59,410 bases of DNA from a virus. The notes under the pieces are model-generated. The model ran no database searches and was not told where the DNA came from. It saw only the letters and a program-made list of their open reading frames with translations. Positions within the stretch are counted from its first letter, which is position 1. Each line of letters begins with the position of its first letter. Below, one piece after another: positions 8,713 to 16,171 of this stretch. The stretch covers positions 1 to 59,410 of the IMG/VR virus record IMGVR_UViG_3300020021_000010, one strand, 5' to 3'. The translations under genes were made by a program, and so were the position numbers.

Positions 8713-9360
8713 TTACTCGACGGTAACTTTGATGTCCACCGTCTCTACGGTGGGTGCTTCGTCAAACGGTTCTTCGTGCCCCTCATATCCCGGTGATTCC
8801 TGAGGGTTGGGTCCGAGTGGTCCGGCGTCCTCTTTGATTACCTGGGGAACCCAGACCTCGAACTCGGTGATGGACTGCTGGATGGCCCGGCGTTCCGGGT
8901 CGGGGAAGGTCACCTCTGGTAGGGCCGTCATCCGCAGACGCTCGGCGAGACCGCCGAGGTCCGGTTGCTGGACTAGCAGCATCGAGGCGGCGCCGTAGTG
9001 GCCTGCCATGATCCGTGCGTCGTCCTCCGCCCGTTCGGCGAATAGGCCGCCGACACCGACGCACAGGCAGCCTAGGCCGACTGCGTACGCCTGGGTGTAG
9101 CCGTACGAGCCAATCTCGGGCTGCCCTGAGGGTTTGGCCGTGACCATGACCTCGGGTACCTCGGCGCCGATCCACGACTCGAAATCTGTTCCGCCGTGGT
9201 AGCTCTGCGGGGTAGGCGGCCGTGGGATCGCCTTCCGCTCGAGTCCCGTTTTCCGCTCGCGATCAGCGAGGTATTCGGGCATCCATATCCGCAGTGTCGC
9301 GGTGACGGCATCGATTACGTCCTCGGGGCTCACCAGTGGCCCGAAAATGTCTTCGGCCAT
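8713..9360 (-). CDS. Probable tail terminator / head-tail joining protein
   Basis: 215 residues of unknown family by sequence. It lies between the head-tail connector and the sheath, where neck and tail-terminator proteins are encoded. The middle contains GYTQAYAVGLGCLCVGVGGL and a compact alpha/beta pattern; the C-terminal 50 residues are acidic and Pro-rich with a final beta strand (VETVDIKVTVE). Ten bases separate it from the sheath start. Confidence 0.5.
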   Translation of the reverse strand: MAEDIFGPLVSPEDVIDAVTATLRIWMPEYLADRERKTGLERKAIPRPPTPQSYHGGTDFESWIGAEVPEVMVTAKPSGQPEIGSYGYTQAYAVGLGCLCVGVGGLFAERAEDDARIMAGHYGAASMLLVQQPDLGGLAERLRMTALPEVTFPDPERRAIQQSITEFEVWVPQVIKEDAGPLGPNPQESPGYEGHEEPFDEAPTVETVDIKVTVE

Positions 9361-9369
9361 GCGGCCTCC

Positions 9370-10341
9370 TCAGGCTATGGATGGCCCCTTGCGTGTTGGG
9401 GCGAGCATCGATTCGCAGTGGTATGGCAGGGCGACCATCGGCCGGGGCTGTTCCGCGTCGGCGGGGTCCATGAGGCCTTTGCCGATCGGCTGTGTGGTGT
9501 TCCACCACCATTTCAGCGCCTCGACAGCAGCCATTTTCACGTTCGCCGGCACCGTTTCCTGCCCGGCTTCGTAGCGAACGTGCACGTCCTGGCCGGCGTG
9601 TTCTCCGCCGCTGGCGAATGCCATCGCTCCCCCGCCCGCGGTCCTACGTGCGATGTAGCCGAGCTGCTTGTCGACGAGGACGCTGTAGACCTGTCCTGCG
9701 GCGGGGCTGTTGACGTTCAGGAGGTCGTACTCGATCGGCCCGCGGTACTCGCCGACCGCGAGAACGTTCAGGATCGGGGTTGTTCCGAACCCTGTGTGTG
9801 GGCGGTGGCGGAGGCTGATTGTCGATGATCCTCCCGCGTACCACTCGTCGAAGACCTGTGGCACGATCGGACCCGTGAGGTTCTCGATCAGGGGCCGGAC
9901 GGCTTCGATCCATTCCACGAGTTTGCTGTCATGCACCCGGTCGTTCGCGGGGATACTCAGACGGTCCTTGACCTCGGGGAGGCTGATGATCTGCCTCGTG
10001 CCGGGTGCGGTGAGGTTCTCCTCCACCCACACGGAGAGGTAGCCGTCGGTTGGAAAGGTCTGGGTCCCGCCGCCGTGGGCGAAGGTGACCTGCCAGCTCG
10101 CCATGTACATCCCCGGCTGAGCCGTGTCCTGGGCGCTGAAGGCGTACGACACGCCGCCTTCCAGTGCGCTCGTGATCGCCGGGGTGCCGGTGAGCCTCAC
10201 TGGAGTGGGGCTCGTGAGCTGCCGCAGGATGAGCGTGACGGTCGCACCCGTCAGGTTGACCTTTTCGCCGTTGCTATAGACGAGGGTCTCGGCGAGGATG
10301 GGCTGTTCGTCGCCCTGCTTGATTGAGAAGTCCGTGGGCAC
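9370..10341 (-). CDS. Head-tail connector with N-terminal BppU-like Ig domain (fusion)
   Basis: 323 residues that look like two proteins joined. Residues 1-115 resemble the BppU/Ig-like domain of baseplate upper proteins (GDEQPILAETL..., GATVTLILRQ, GMYMASWQVTFAHGGG). Residues from about 122 match gp6-type connectors: LPEVKDRLSIPANDRVHDSK, a long helix over IEAVRPLIENLTGPIV, and a C-terminal helix NVKMAAVEALKWWWN. Connectors stack on the portal as a 12-mer ring. The Ig-like domain may decorate the neck. The connector half is the more confident call. Confidence 0.65.
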   Translation of the reverse strand: MPTDFSIKQGDEQPILAETLVYSNGEKVNLTGATVTLILRQLTSPTPVRLTGTPAITSALEGGVSYAFSAQDTAQPGMYMASWQVTFAHGGGTQTFPTDGYLSVWVEENLTAPGTRQIISLPEVKDRLSIPANDRVHDSKLVEWIEAVRPLIENLTGPIVPQVFDEWYAGGSSTISLRHRPHTGFGTTPILNVLAVGEYRGPIEYDLLNVNSPAAGQVYSVLVDKQLGYIARRTAGGGAMAFASGGEHAGQDVHVRYEAGQETVPANVKMAAVEALKWWWNTTQPIGKGLMDPADAEQPRPMVALPYHCESMLAPTRKGPSIA

Positions 10342-10379
10342 GCTCGCCCCCTTTGGGCTTGTCGTCGTAATCTGGGGGG

Positions 10380-10631
10380 ATGGCGAACCTGCCCCTACCC
10401 GGCCCGTGGTCTGTGATGAAGCGAGAGCGGGGAACGGTCACGATCAGCCAGCTTGAGAACGACAGGCATCAGGTCAGCGCACGAGGTGAGCTGGAGATCG
10501 ATGAGATCGTGCAAGGGCACGATGCCGCTACACGACGTGCCCGGGAGCTAGCGGAGCGGCTCGGGGCCAACACCATGCAGACGGCGGGCACTTGGCCAAT
10601 GCATAGCCACCGGCACCGACTCAGTCGCTAG
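10380..10631 (+). CDS. Small hypothetical protein on the plus strand
   Basis: 83 residues, charged (MKRERGTVTISQLENDRHQV, many Arg and Glu), no recognised family. A purine-rich CTGGGGGG precedes the ATG. It runs against the late operon, fits exactly between the connector start and the end of the converging membrane-protein gene, and with its two minus-strand neighbours may form an accessory insertion. Its reality is uncertain because the opposite strand holds no competing gene here but the ORF is short. Confidence 0.45.
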   Translation: MANLPLPGPWSVMKRERGTVTISQLENDRHQVSARGELEIDEIVQGHDAATRRARELAERLGANTMQTAGTWPMHSHRHRLSR

Positions 10632-11021
10632 TCACAAAAGCGGCGGACGTTCGCTAACCAGAGGCGTCGCAGCAACATCGCCAGAAGCACTCGCTCTATG
10701 CCCACCATGCTGCTCGACCGCCATGTTGTAGCGATCCATCATGTCGAGGATGTCCTGCGCCCGCTGATCGCCGTTCCGTCGACGGAACATGAGGAGCACG
10801 ACGAGACAAAAAATCGCGAAGGCGAAGGCGCCCCACCCTAGCGTCTCCATCTTTGCTCGATTCGCAGCTTCAGGGATTGACGTCGCGGCGACAGTGATCG
10901 CCACGGTCGCAGCGACGCTAAAGGCAGACATCGCGAGGGCGAACCAGGCCGAGCTCTCGATGCGCCCCTTCAGTTCCCGTTTGATGAGCGACTGGACGTG
11001 TTTGTAGTGGTCGTCAGTCAT
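10632..11021 (-). CDS. Two-helix membrane protein
   Basis: 129 residues from the ATG at 11021 (MTDDHYKHVQSLIKRELKGR); an upstream in-frame start at 11123 would add 34 residues without a clear ribosome site. Hydrophobic segments at about 25-47 (WFALAMSAFSVAATVAITVA) and 61-79 are followed by a basic FRRRNGDQ stop-transfer and a cytoplasmic helix. It lies inside the structural operon, so it may be a lysogeny or superinfection (moron) function rather than a virion part. No family recognised. Confidence 0.6.
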   Translation of the reverse strand: MTDDHYKHVQSLIKRELKGRIESSAWFALAMSAFSVAATVAITVAATSIPEAANRAKMETLGWGAFAFAIFCLVVLLMFRRRNGDQRAQDILDMMDRYNMAVEQHGGHRASASGDVAATPLVSERPPLL

Positions 11022-11137
11022 CGCGACCGCAGCCAGTGGGCGCTTGACGCTCAGCAGGTCCTCGGTGCCCGGCGGCGTGACGTTCCGTGCCGGCCTCACC
11101 TCGTGCCCACCTTCGACCTGCATCGGCCGCTCCGTGG

Positions 11138-11437
11138 CTATGCGCTCGCCTCAATGACATGCTCAGCGGGGCTGTATTTGGCCAGCTCCTCGGACCAGTC
11201 CTCGTCCCTGAGAATGCCCGCTGTGATCGCGTTGATCTGAAGGGTGTAGCCGCAGTTGGTGCAGCCAACGAGGAGCACAGGCACGACATTGGTCGTGATT
11301 GGGCCCGTCGGGTTGAGGTTCGGCACCATTCCGAGCCTCCGCAGAGGCGTCCAGAGGTCCGTTTTGCAGACCGGGCACGGCCCGTGGTCCCACTTGTCCG
11401 TAAACCACTGGTTGAGCTTGTCGAGGTCGAGCTCCAT
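11138..11437 (-). CDS. Zinc-ribbon protein
   Basis: 99 residues with two cysteine knuckles: CPVC near residue 21 and CTNCG near residue 60, the usual spacing of a small treble-clef or ribbon fold. After the second knuckle comes YTLQINAITAGIL, common in host-encoded 'zinc-ribbon' proteins of unknown role. Together with 10380-11021 it interrupts the head/tail gene order, suggesting an accessory cassette with its own promoter in 11438-11570. Confidence 0.6.
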   Translation of the reverse strand: MELDLDKLNQWFTDKWDHGPCPVCKTDLWTPLRRLGMVPNLNPTGPITTNVVPVLLVGCTNCGYTLQINAITAGILRDEDWSEELAKYSPAEHVIEASA

Positions 11438-11491
11438 GTCCGCCTATTCGCTCGCGTGTTCCATCGATCTGAGGCTACCATTTGCGCCCTC

Positions 11492-11506
11492 CCGACGTCA
11501 CGTCGG
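11492..11506. promoter_or_regulatory. Perfect 15-bp palindrome between fibre and zinc-ribbon genes
   Basis: CCGACGT-C-ACGTCGG is perfectly symmetric about one base. It lies 55 bases upstream of the zinc-ribbon start and 65 bases after the fibre stop. It could be a repressor operator for the accessory cassette or the stem of a terminator; no T-run follows on either strand. I see no clear -10/-35 pair, so the role is inferred. Confidence 0.35.
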
Positions 11507-11570
11507 TTCCGTATTGCTCGAATGATCCCACTGCCAGTGCGTCTACCGAAGGTCACGCATAGCGGTAGAG

Positions 11571-14500
11571 CTACGGCGTCATCGAGAAGTACGGGATCGA
11601 CGCCGAGTTCGTGAGCGACGCGGCTTCGATTTCTGCTGGCAGGTCTGTTTGTTCGGCCTGTGCTGCGCAGAGGCGCGGTGATTCGCCGGCTTCTGTGCTC
11701 CCCACCGACGAGGAGATCGCGGCGATCGTCGGGGCCGCCGCCGTTGTGACGACGAGCAGCCCGATCGCATAGCGCGAGCCAGCCACCTTCGCCCACGTCG
11801 CTGAGAGGTTCTTCGAGTACCGGGTGTTCGCTGCTGCAAGCAGCGTCGTGTCGCTCGGGGTCGATGCTACGAGCGCCAGGGCGCCGGCTTCAGAGACCGA
11901 GTAGACACCCAGCCGGATCAGCGAGGGAGTCGCAGCGGCGGCCGTGGCGGTCGTAACGACCCGGAGCGTTTTGATCGTCTCGGACTTACGGGCGGTGAAG
12001 AACGCCAGCCGCAGTAGTTTGGTCGTCGCTGCGATCGTCGTCGCCGCAGCCGATTCGCGGGGAACGGTGCTCTCGCCGGCTGTCAGCTCGTTCGCGCCAA
12101 CCAGCAGCGCGATCCATGTGCCGCCGTTGTTGGCGATCGCGCTCGTAGCGCACACGCAGCGGATGCCCGAAGGTGTCAGCGTGTACAGGTCGCCCGCTTT
12201 CTGCCATGAGCCCGTCGTCGGGATTTCCGGGCCGAAGCTCTCAGCGACACCGTTGGAGTCGAGCAGCACGCGTCCTGTTGCCGTGTTGTTTTCAGCGGCT
12301 GCCGTGGTCTGAGCCGTCGGTTTGCCTTCCGTTGACCACGCCGCGCCCCCGATCGCCGATCCCATATCGGCCAGGTACGCCTGTCCCTGGGGCAGCACGA
12401 TCTCCACCCAGTCGGTGAAGACACCTTCTGCGGTGCCGTGTTCGAGGATGAAGCGGCACGCCTGCCCTGCTTCGATTTCGACGTTCGGGACTTCGCCTGC
12501 CGCGAGCGTGACCAGCTTTTCCGCGCCCATGTTCGTCTTGCGCCCGCGATCATCGACAGCGTAGCCCCGGTAATAGTGTTTGCCCGCAGCTCGCGTCGTC
12601 GGGGCCGCTTTAGCTTGGGTGCTGCCCGAAGCGAACTTGCTCAGCACGAGGTTTGGGGTCGAGAAGCGGTGCGTCGTGACCGAGTCGTTGTTGCCGCCGA
12701 GCGGACGCACCTCCCATGAGGAGGTCGAAGTGTTGTAGCGGATGATGCAGTCCGTGCTCGCGATCATCACGCGCCGGTTTGTGAGCTGCGTCTGCAGGCC
12801 TTCGTCGTCTGATTCGATGCGAATGCCGATCTTGGATCGCGAGTCGAACTGAGAGGCCGCGCTGGTCTGCTGGAAGCACTCTCCCCGCACGTTTATGAGC
12901 TTCAGGGTGGACTGCTTGGAGAACCCTTTCAGCTTGATCGCAACGCCGAGCAGGTTGCCACCAGGCTCGGCCTCACCCGCAGCTCCCGGTTCATCCAGCC
13001 TCTGCAGGAACCGCGTCATGTCGAGCGTCAGATCGGTCGCGCGATTGGCCACTTCAGTGTCGTCCACTTCTATGCACGGCCGCGCGGGATTCGCCAGCGT
13101 ATAGAGCCGAGAGTCCTGCACCTTGTAGACGCCGCCCCTGAACAGCAGCAGCGGACTCGTGGTCTTGCCGCCGACTTCGTTTGGGCCATCACCCTCCAGG
13201 TGGTTCTGCAACAGCGTGAAGCTGGCGGCGTCGAACTCATGGGTGCCGCTAACCGGGCACGCGAACACCCCGGAGCCATGCTTGCCGAGGTAGCCCTTCC
13301 CGGCGAAGGCCATGACCTGAGCGATGACCTTGCCGTCGCCTTCTTCGCTCTGGAGCGCGTAGCCGGTGACGGTGTGATCGGTGTGGACGCCCTTTACGAA
13401 GGTGTGATCGGTGTAGCCACGTTCGGTGACGCCGTTCTTGTAGTTTTCGCCGCTCATCACACCGTTGACGGCGAACGTGCGGCGGTAGGCGGACATGAAC
13501 GAGCCGCCGTCTCCGCTGCCGCTCCCAGCGATGCGGAAATCCCCGTCCAAGATGATGTCCGGGTGCTTGTAGAGCGCCGCGTTGACGTTGACGCCTTCGG
13601 CCGTTTCGTTGAACCGCGTCGCATACTGCCCTTCCGCCATCACCGGAAGGGTGATCGTTGGGCAACCCTCGAAGATGAAGTGGTATTTGAACGTCGCGAC
13701 ATTCCCGGTGACGTGTTCCTTGTTGCCGAGGACCGGGCCTTCTTTCAAAGCTATGTCGAGCGGCGTCAGCAGCGCCTTGCGCTGTTCTTCCATCGCTTTG
13801 AGCGCCGCCGCCCAGTCCACGACACCACCGGCTAGGAACTGCCTCACGTCGAGGACGGCGGTACTGCCGTTTACCACCGAACTCGGGAGATCCGCGGTCG
13901 TCAGCGGATCGCTGCCCGCTTCAGCGTGCGTCGAAGCGTGAGCGGTAGGCGTACGGGCATTCGTCAACCGGGAGTCCGTGCCAGCGACGATCCCACCATG
14001 CGCGGTAGTAGTCAGCGCCGCATGGGTGCTGTCCGCGGTTTCCCGCGCGCCTTTCTCGGCCGAGACGGCTGTTTCCCGGGCTGAGGTCTCCGTGGTCAGC
14101 GCCGTGGAGCTGGCCTTCGTCGCCTCCGCCGTTTCCGCGCGGGTTTTCTCGGTAGTGATCGCCGTGGAGTTTGATCCCTCGGCGGCCTCGGCGCGCGTGA
14201 TCTCCGCACCGAGTCCTACCGCTAAGGCGCTCTCGGCGCCTTCGGCCCTGCCCTTCTCAACGGCGACGCCAGCCGCAGCGACGGCCTCGGCTATCACCTC
14301 CGCGCCAGCTTCAGCTTCGGCCTTCGTGGTCCCGGGTGCGGCCTGCTGCGCATCCGGGCCCAGCGTGCGTAGCGACGGCACACCAGCCGCAGCGTCGCTC
14401 TGACTCCCGAGGGAGCCTGCCGTGAGGAGATGCAGCACTTCCTCACCCTGAGCATGAGAGACGGCGGTGCTTTCCACGCCGCGGGTGACCGTCCAGGTCT

Positions 14501-14687
14501 TTCCGTTGCTCGTAAACCCACCGGTCACGAGGGCGTACTCAGCGGCGCCCAAGAGAACTCGGAACTGGCCTTCTTTCTGCAACGCTTCCGGAGCGGCCTT
14601 CTGAACGGTGATCGTCGTAGCGTTCGACGTGCAGGCTTCGGCGAGCTGCGTGAAGAATGGGTTGGCGAAGAGTTCCGGCAGGCTCAT
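11571..14687 (-). CDS. Large fibre-like structural protein
   Basis: 1038 residues. Residues 1-110 form a small beta domain. Residues 115-250 are an Ala/Glu coiled-coil region with recurring 'ETARAEAAE..' heptads, as in trimeric phage fibres. Around 280-640 is a long Gly/Asn-rich stretch with regular short strands (DIILDGDFRIAGSGSGDGG), compatible with a right-handed beta-helix depolymerase or fibre shaft. The last 200 residues (ETIKTLRVVTTATA, YAIGLLVV) look like a jelly-roll-type tip. It is encoded amid head genes rather than beside the baseplate, so it may be a head fibre. No catalytic motif recognised. Confidence 0.65.
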   Translation of the reverse strand: MSLPELFANPFFTQLAEACTSNATTITVQKAAPEALQKEGQFRVLLGAAEYALVTGGFTSNGKTWTVTRGVESTAVSHAQGEEVLHLLTAGSLGSQSDAAAGVPSLRTLGPDAQQAAPGTTKAEAEAGAEVIAEAVAAAGVAVEKGRAEGAESALAVGLGAEITRAEAAEGSNSTAITTEKTRAETAEATKASSTALTTETSARETAVSAEKGARETADSTHAALTTTAHGGIVAGTDSRLTNARTPTAHASTHAEAGSDPLTTADLPSSVVNGSTAVLDVRQFLAGGVVDWAAALKAMEEQRKALLTPLDIALKEGPVLGNKEHVTGNVATFKYHFIFEGCPTITLPVMAEGQYATRFNETAEGVNVNAALYKHPDIILDGDFRIAGSGSGDGGSFMSAYRRTFAVNGVMSGENYKNGVTERGYTDHTFVKGVHTDHTVTGYALQSEEGDGKVIAQVMAFAGKGYLGKHGSGVFACPVSGTHEFDAASFTLLQNHLEGDGPNEVGGKTTSPLLLFRGGVYKVQDSRLYTLANPARPCIEVDDTEVANRATDLTLDMTRFLQRLDEPGAAGEAEPGGNLLGVAIKLKGFSKQSTLKLINVRGECFQQTSAASQFDSRSKIGIRIESDDEGLQTQLTNRRVMIASTDCIIRYNTSTSSWEVRPLGGNNDSVTTHRFSTPNLVLSKFASGSTQAKAAPTTRAAGKHYYRGYAVDDRGRKTNMGAEKLVTLAAGEVPNVEIEAGQACRFILEHGTAEGVFTDWVEIVLPQGQAYLADMGSAIGGAAWSTEGKPTAQTTAAAENNTATGRVLLDSNGVAESFGPEIPTTGSWQKAGDLYTLTPSGIRCVCATSAIANNGGTWIALLVGANELTAGESTVPRESAAATTIAATTKLLRLAFFTARKSETIKTLRVVTTATAAAATPSLIRLGVYSVSEAGALALVASTPSDTTLLAAANTRYSKNLSATWAKVAGSRYAIGLLVVTTAAAPTIAAISSSVGSTEAGESPRLCAAQAEQTDLPAEIEAASLTNSASIPYFSMTP

Positions 14688-14863
14688 GGGCGCACTTCGC
14701 CCGCTTCGTCACGCCTGGGCACTGGAGGACTAGCCGCTTCCACGAGACCTGGGAGTCCCCTTGGCAGCCCTCCTGCCCCTAGGCCGAGAACGATGTTGCC
14801 GAGCTGGGATAGCTTGCTGCCGAGCTGGGCGGTGCGCCCAGCAAATGAGCCGATCGTAGCCAT
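14684..14863 (-). CDS. 59-residue protein upstream of the fibre gene
   Basis: The ATG at 14863 follows a strong AGGAGG six bases upstream, and the TGA overlaps the fibre start (ATGA). The product MATIGSFAGRTAQLGSKLSQ... is Gly/Leu-rich with a charged tail. The fine ribosome site and coupling argue that it is translated. It may be a small assembly factor for the fibre; no family recognised. Confidence 0.6.
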   Translation of the reverse strand: MATIGSFAGRTAQLGSKLSQLGNIVLGLGAGGLPRGLPGLVEAASPPVPRRDEAGEVRP

Positions 14864-14872
14864 ACCAGCCTC

Positions 14873-15223
14873 CTAGATAAAAGTGACGCCGACAGGGCTC
14901 GTCGACCCCGAGGAGTGCAGGATCAGCGACGTGGTGCCAGCGGCCAGTGGGAGCACTGCGTAACCCTGTGCCGTGAGGGGCAGGCCAGCGTCGCCCGGGT
15001 TCAGGCTTGTGCGCAGTTTTACTTCGCCACCTTCGTAGTCTGCGGTGAAGACGACCACCGCTGCCGTCGTACCTTTCGGCACCGGGACAGCGTTGTCGCC
15101 GCTGACGAGTTCAAGCGTCTCGACAGCCCCGACGACGCTGCTGCCGGTCATCGTGCTCGGGCCGATGTCGATCTGCCCCGTGGGCCCTTCGGCCTTACCG
15201 CCGATCGTGATCTGTCCGGGCAT
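14873..15223 (-). CDS. Small structural protein, probable head decoration
   Basis: 116 residues, almost all beta: MPGQITIGGKAEGPTGQIDI, then VVVFTADYEGGEVKLRTSLN and a hydrophobic tail. Small beta-rich proteins encoded next to capsid and fibre genes often decorate the capsid or anchor head fibres. Coupled to the upstream small gene by a TGATG overlap. Function inferred from position and composition only. Confidence 0.5.
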   Translation of the reverse strand: MPGQITIGGKAEGPTGQIDIGPSTMTGSSVVGAVETLELVSGDNAVPVPKGTTAAVVVFTADYEGGEVKLRTSLNPGDAGLPLTAQGYAVLPLAAGTTSLILHSSGSTSPVGVTFI

Positions 15224-15390
15224 CAGACCGCCAGCTCATCGTTGCAGTCGGGGCACCTGTCGGCGATCATGTTGTGCTCGCACCTGGGCTTGGGTGGCCG
15301 ACCCTTTTTCGGGTTCGGAGCCATCGTGGTCTCCATCGGCTCCGGGATAACAGTCTCCCGGTAGCCCATCCGGTCGAGCTCCACATTCAT
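15223..15390 (-). CDS. 55-residue Cys/His-containing protein
   Basis: The ATG at 15390 begins MNVELDRMGYRETVIPEPME; the TGA overlaps the next start by one base. The C-terminal half has a basic stretch (KKGRPPKPR) and CEH-x6-CPDC, a small zinc-knuckle pattern seen in short actinophage proteins. A weak purine-rich CCGGAG precedes it. The hairpin at 15419-15438 separates it from the upstream gene. Confidence 0.5.
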   Translation of the reverse strand: MNVELDRMGYRETVIPEPMETTMAPNPKKGRPPKPRCEHNMIADRCPDCNDELAV

Positions 15391-15418
15391 GCAGCGCTCG
15401 ACACTCCGGTCCCCCCGT

Positions 15419-15438
15419 GAGCGGGCCTTTGCCCGCTC
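15419..15438 (-). terminator. GC-rich hairpin after a head gene
   Basis: GAGCGGGC and GCCCGCTC are perfectly complementary around a 4-base loop, 33 bases after the stop of the gene at 15471. No U-run follows on the minus strand, so it may be a partial or processing-type terminator that tunes expression below the abundant capsid genes. Confidence 0.4.
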
Positions 15439-15470
15439 TTGGAGGAACATTTCCGCTCGAGGATGCATCT

Positions 15471-16088
15471 CTAGGAGAGGAAGACCAGGGGAGCCACGGC
15501 CTTGGAGGTCTGCGTGCCGAGAGTCGCTTCCGCTTTGGTCGAAAGCGAAGATCCCGCCGTGGCGGACAGGAACAGCGGTCCACCCGCATACCACTGGTAG
15601 CCAATCGCTTTCGGAGTGGCTGCCACAGCGGCCGTGGGAACCGTCGAAGCGGCAACCACGATCACCGCGTAGAGGAAACCGTTCGGAGCGTTCGTGCCGT
15701 TCGCTTCGACGGTCGATTCCAGCGTGAACGTGAACGGTGCTTCTTTCGCGATCGCCGCCGATCCTCCGTCTTTCGACTGCGCCAGAAGGGCTGGTGAGGC
15801 AACCCCTGAATACAACGCGGCGAACGAGTGCGTCGGCGTCCCCGCGGCCGTCGCGCCGACGAGGAACGTGACCTTGCTCAGAAGGTCCCCGGCGTCGACA
15901 GGGATCGGCACGACGCATGCAACTTCCGTGGCCGCCAGCGCGCCATCCGTCAGGCCACCGGCTCCGAAGAACGCGAGGTTCGTACGGATGCCCTTGTTGG
16001 CCTGTGATGCCTGGCCGTTGTTGCCCAACAGCTTCCTGTAGGGGTCCAGCAGTTGGTAGCTCGCGGCTACTAGATCAGGTCCAGCCAT
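15471..16088 (-). CDS. Structural protein related to the fibre tip domain
   Basis: 205 residues, beta-rich, starting MAGPDLVAASYQLLDPYRKL. The middle (LLSKVTFLVGATAAGTPTHS, FAALYSG, GFLYAVIVVAAS) has the same strand pattern as the C-terminal domain of the 1038-residue fibre (IKTLRVVTTATA, RLGVYSV, YAIGLLVV). It may be a head-surface protein sharing a jelly-roll-like fold. It directly follows the capsid gene by 83 bases. The relation is by eye. Confidence 0.5.
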   Translation of the reverse strand: MAGPDLVAASYQLLDPYRKLLGNNGQASQANKGIRTNLAFFGAGGLTDGALAATEVACVVPIPVDAGDLLSKVTFLVGATAAGTPTHSFAALYSGVASPALLAQSKDGGSAAIAKEAPFTFTLESTVEANGTNAPNGFLYAVIVVAASTVPTAAVAATPKAIGYQWYAGGPLFLSATAGSSLSTKAEATLGTQTSKAVAPLVFLS

Positions 16089-16171
16089 GATGATGCTCCT
16101 TCCGTTTCGACCACTCGGGGTCGAGGGTGACGGCCCGCCAGCAGAACGCCGGCGGGCCAGTGGTCGAACTG

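Noticed and set aside
11014-11796. 260-codon minus-strand ORF over the zinc-ribbon gene and fibre end
   Set aside because: Arg/Ser-rich frame overlapping three better genes; no motif.
13200-13835. 211-codon plus-strand ORF inside the fibre gene
   Set aside because: Shadow frame of the fibre coding sequence with no ribosome site.
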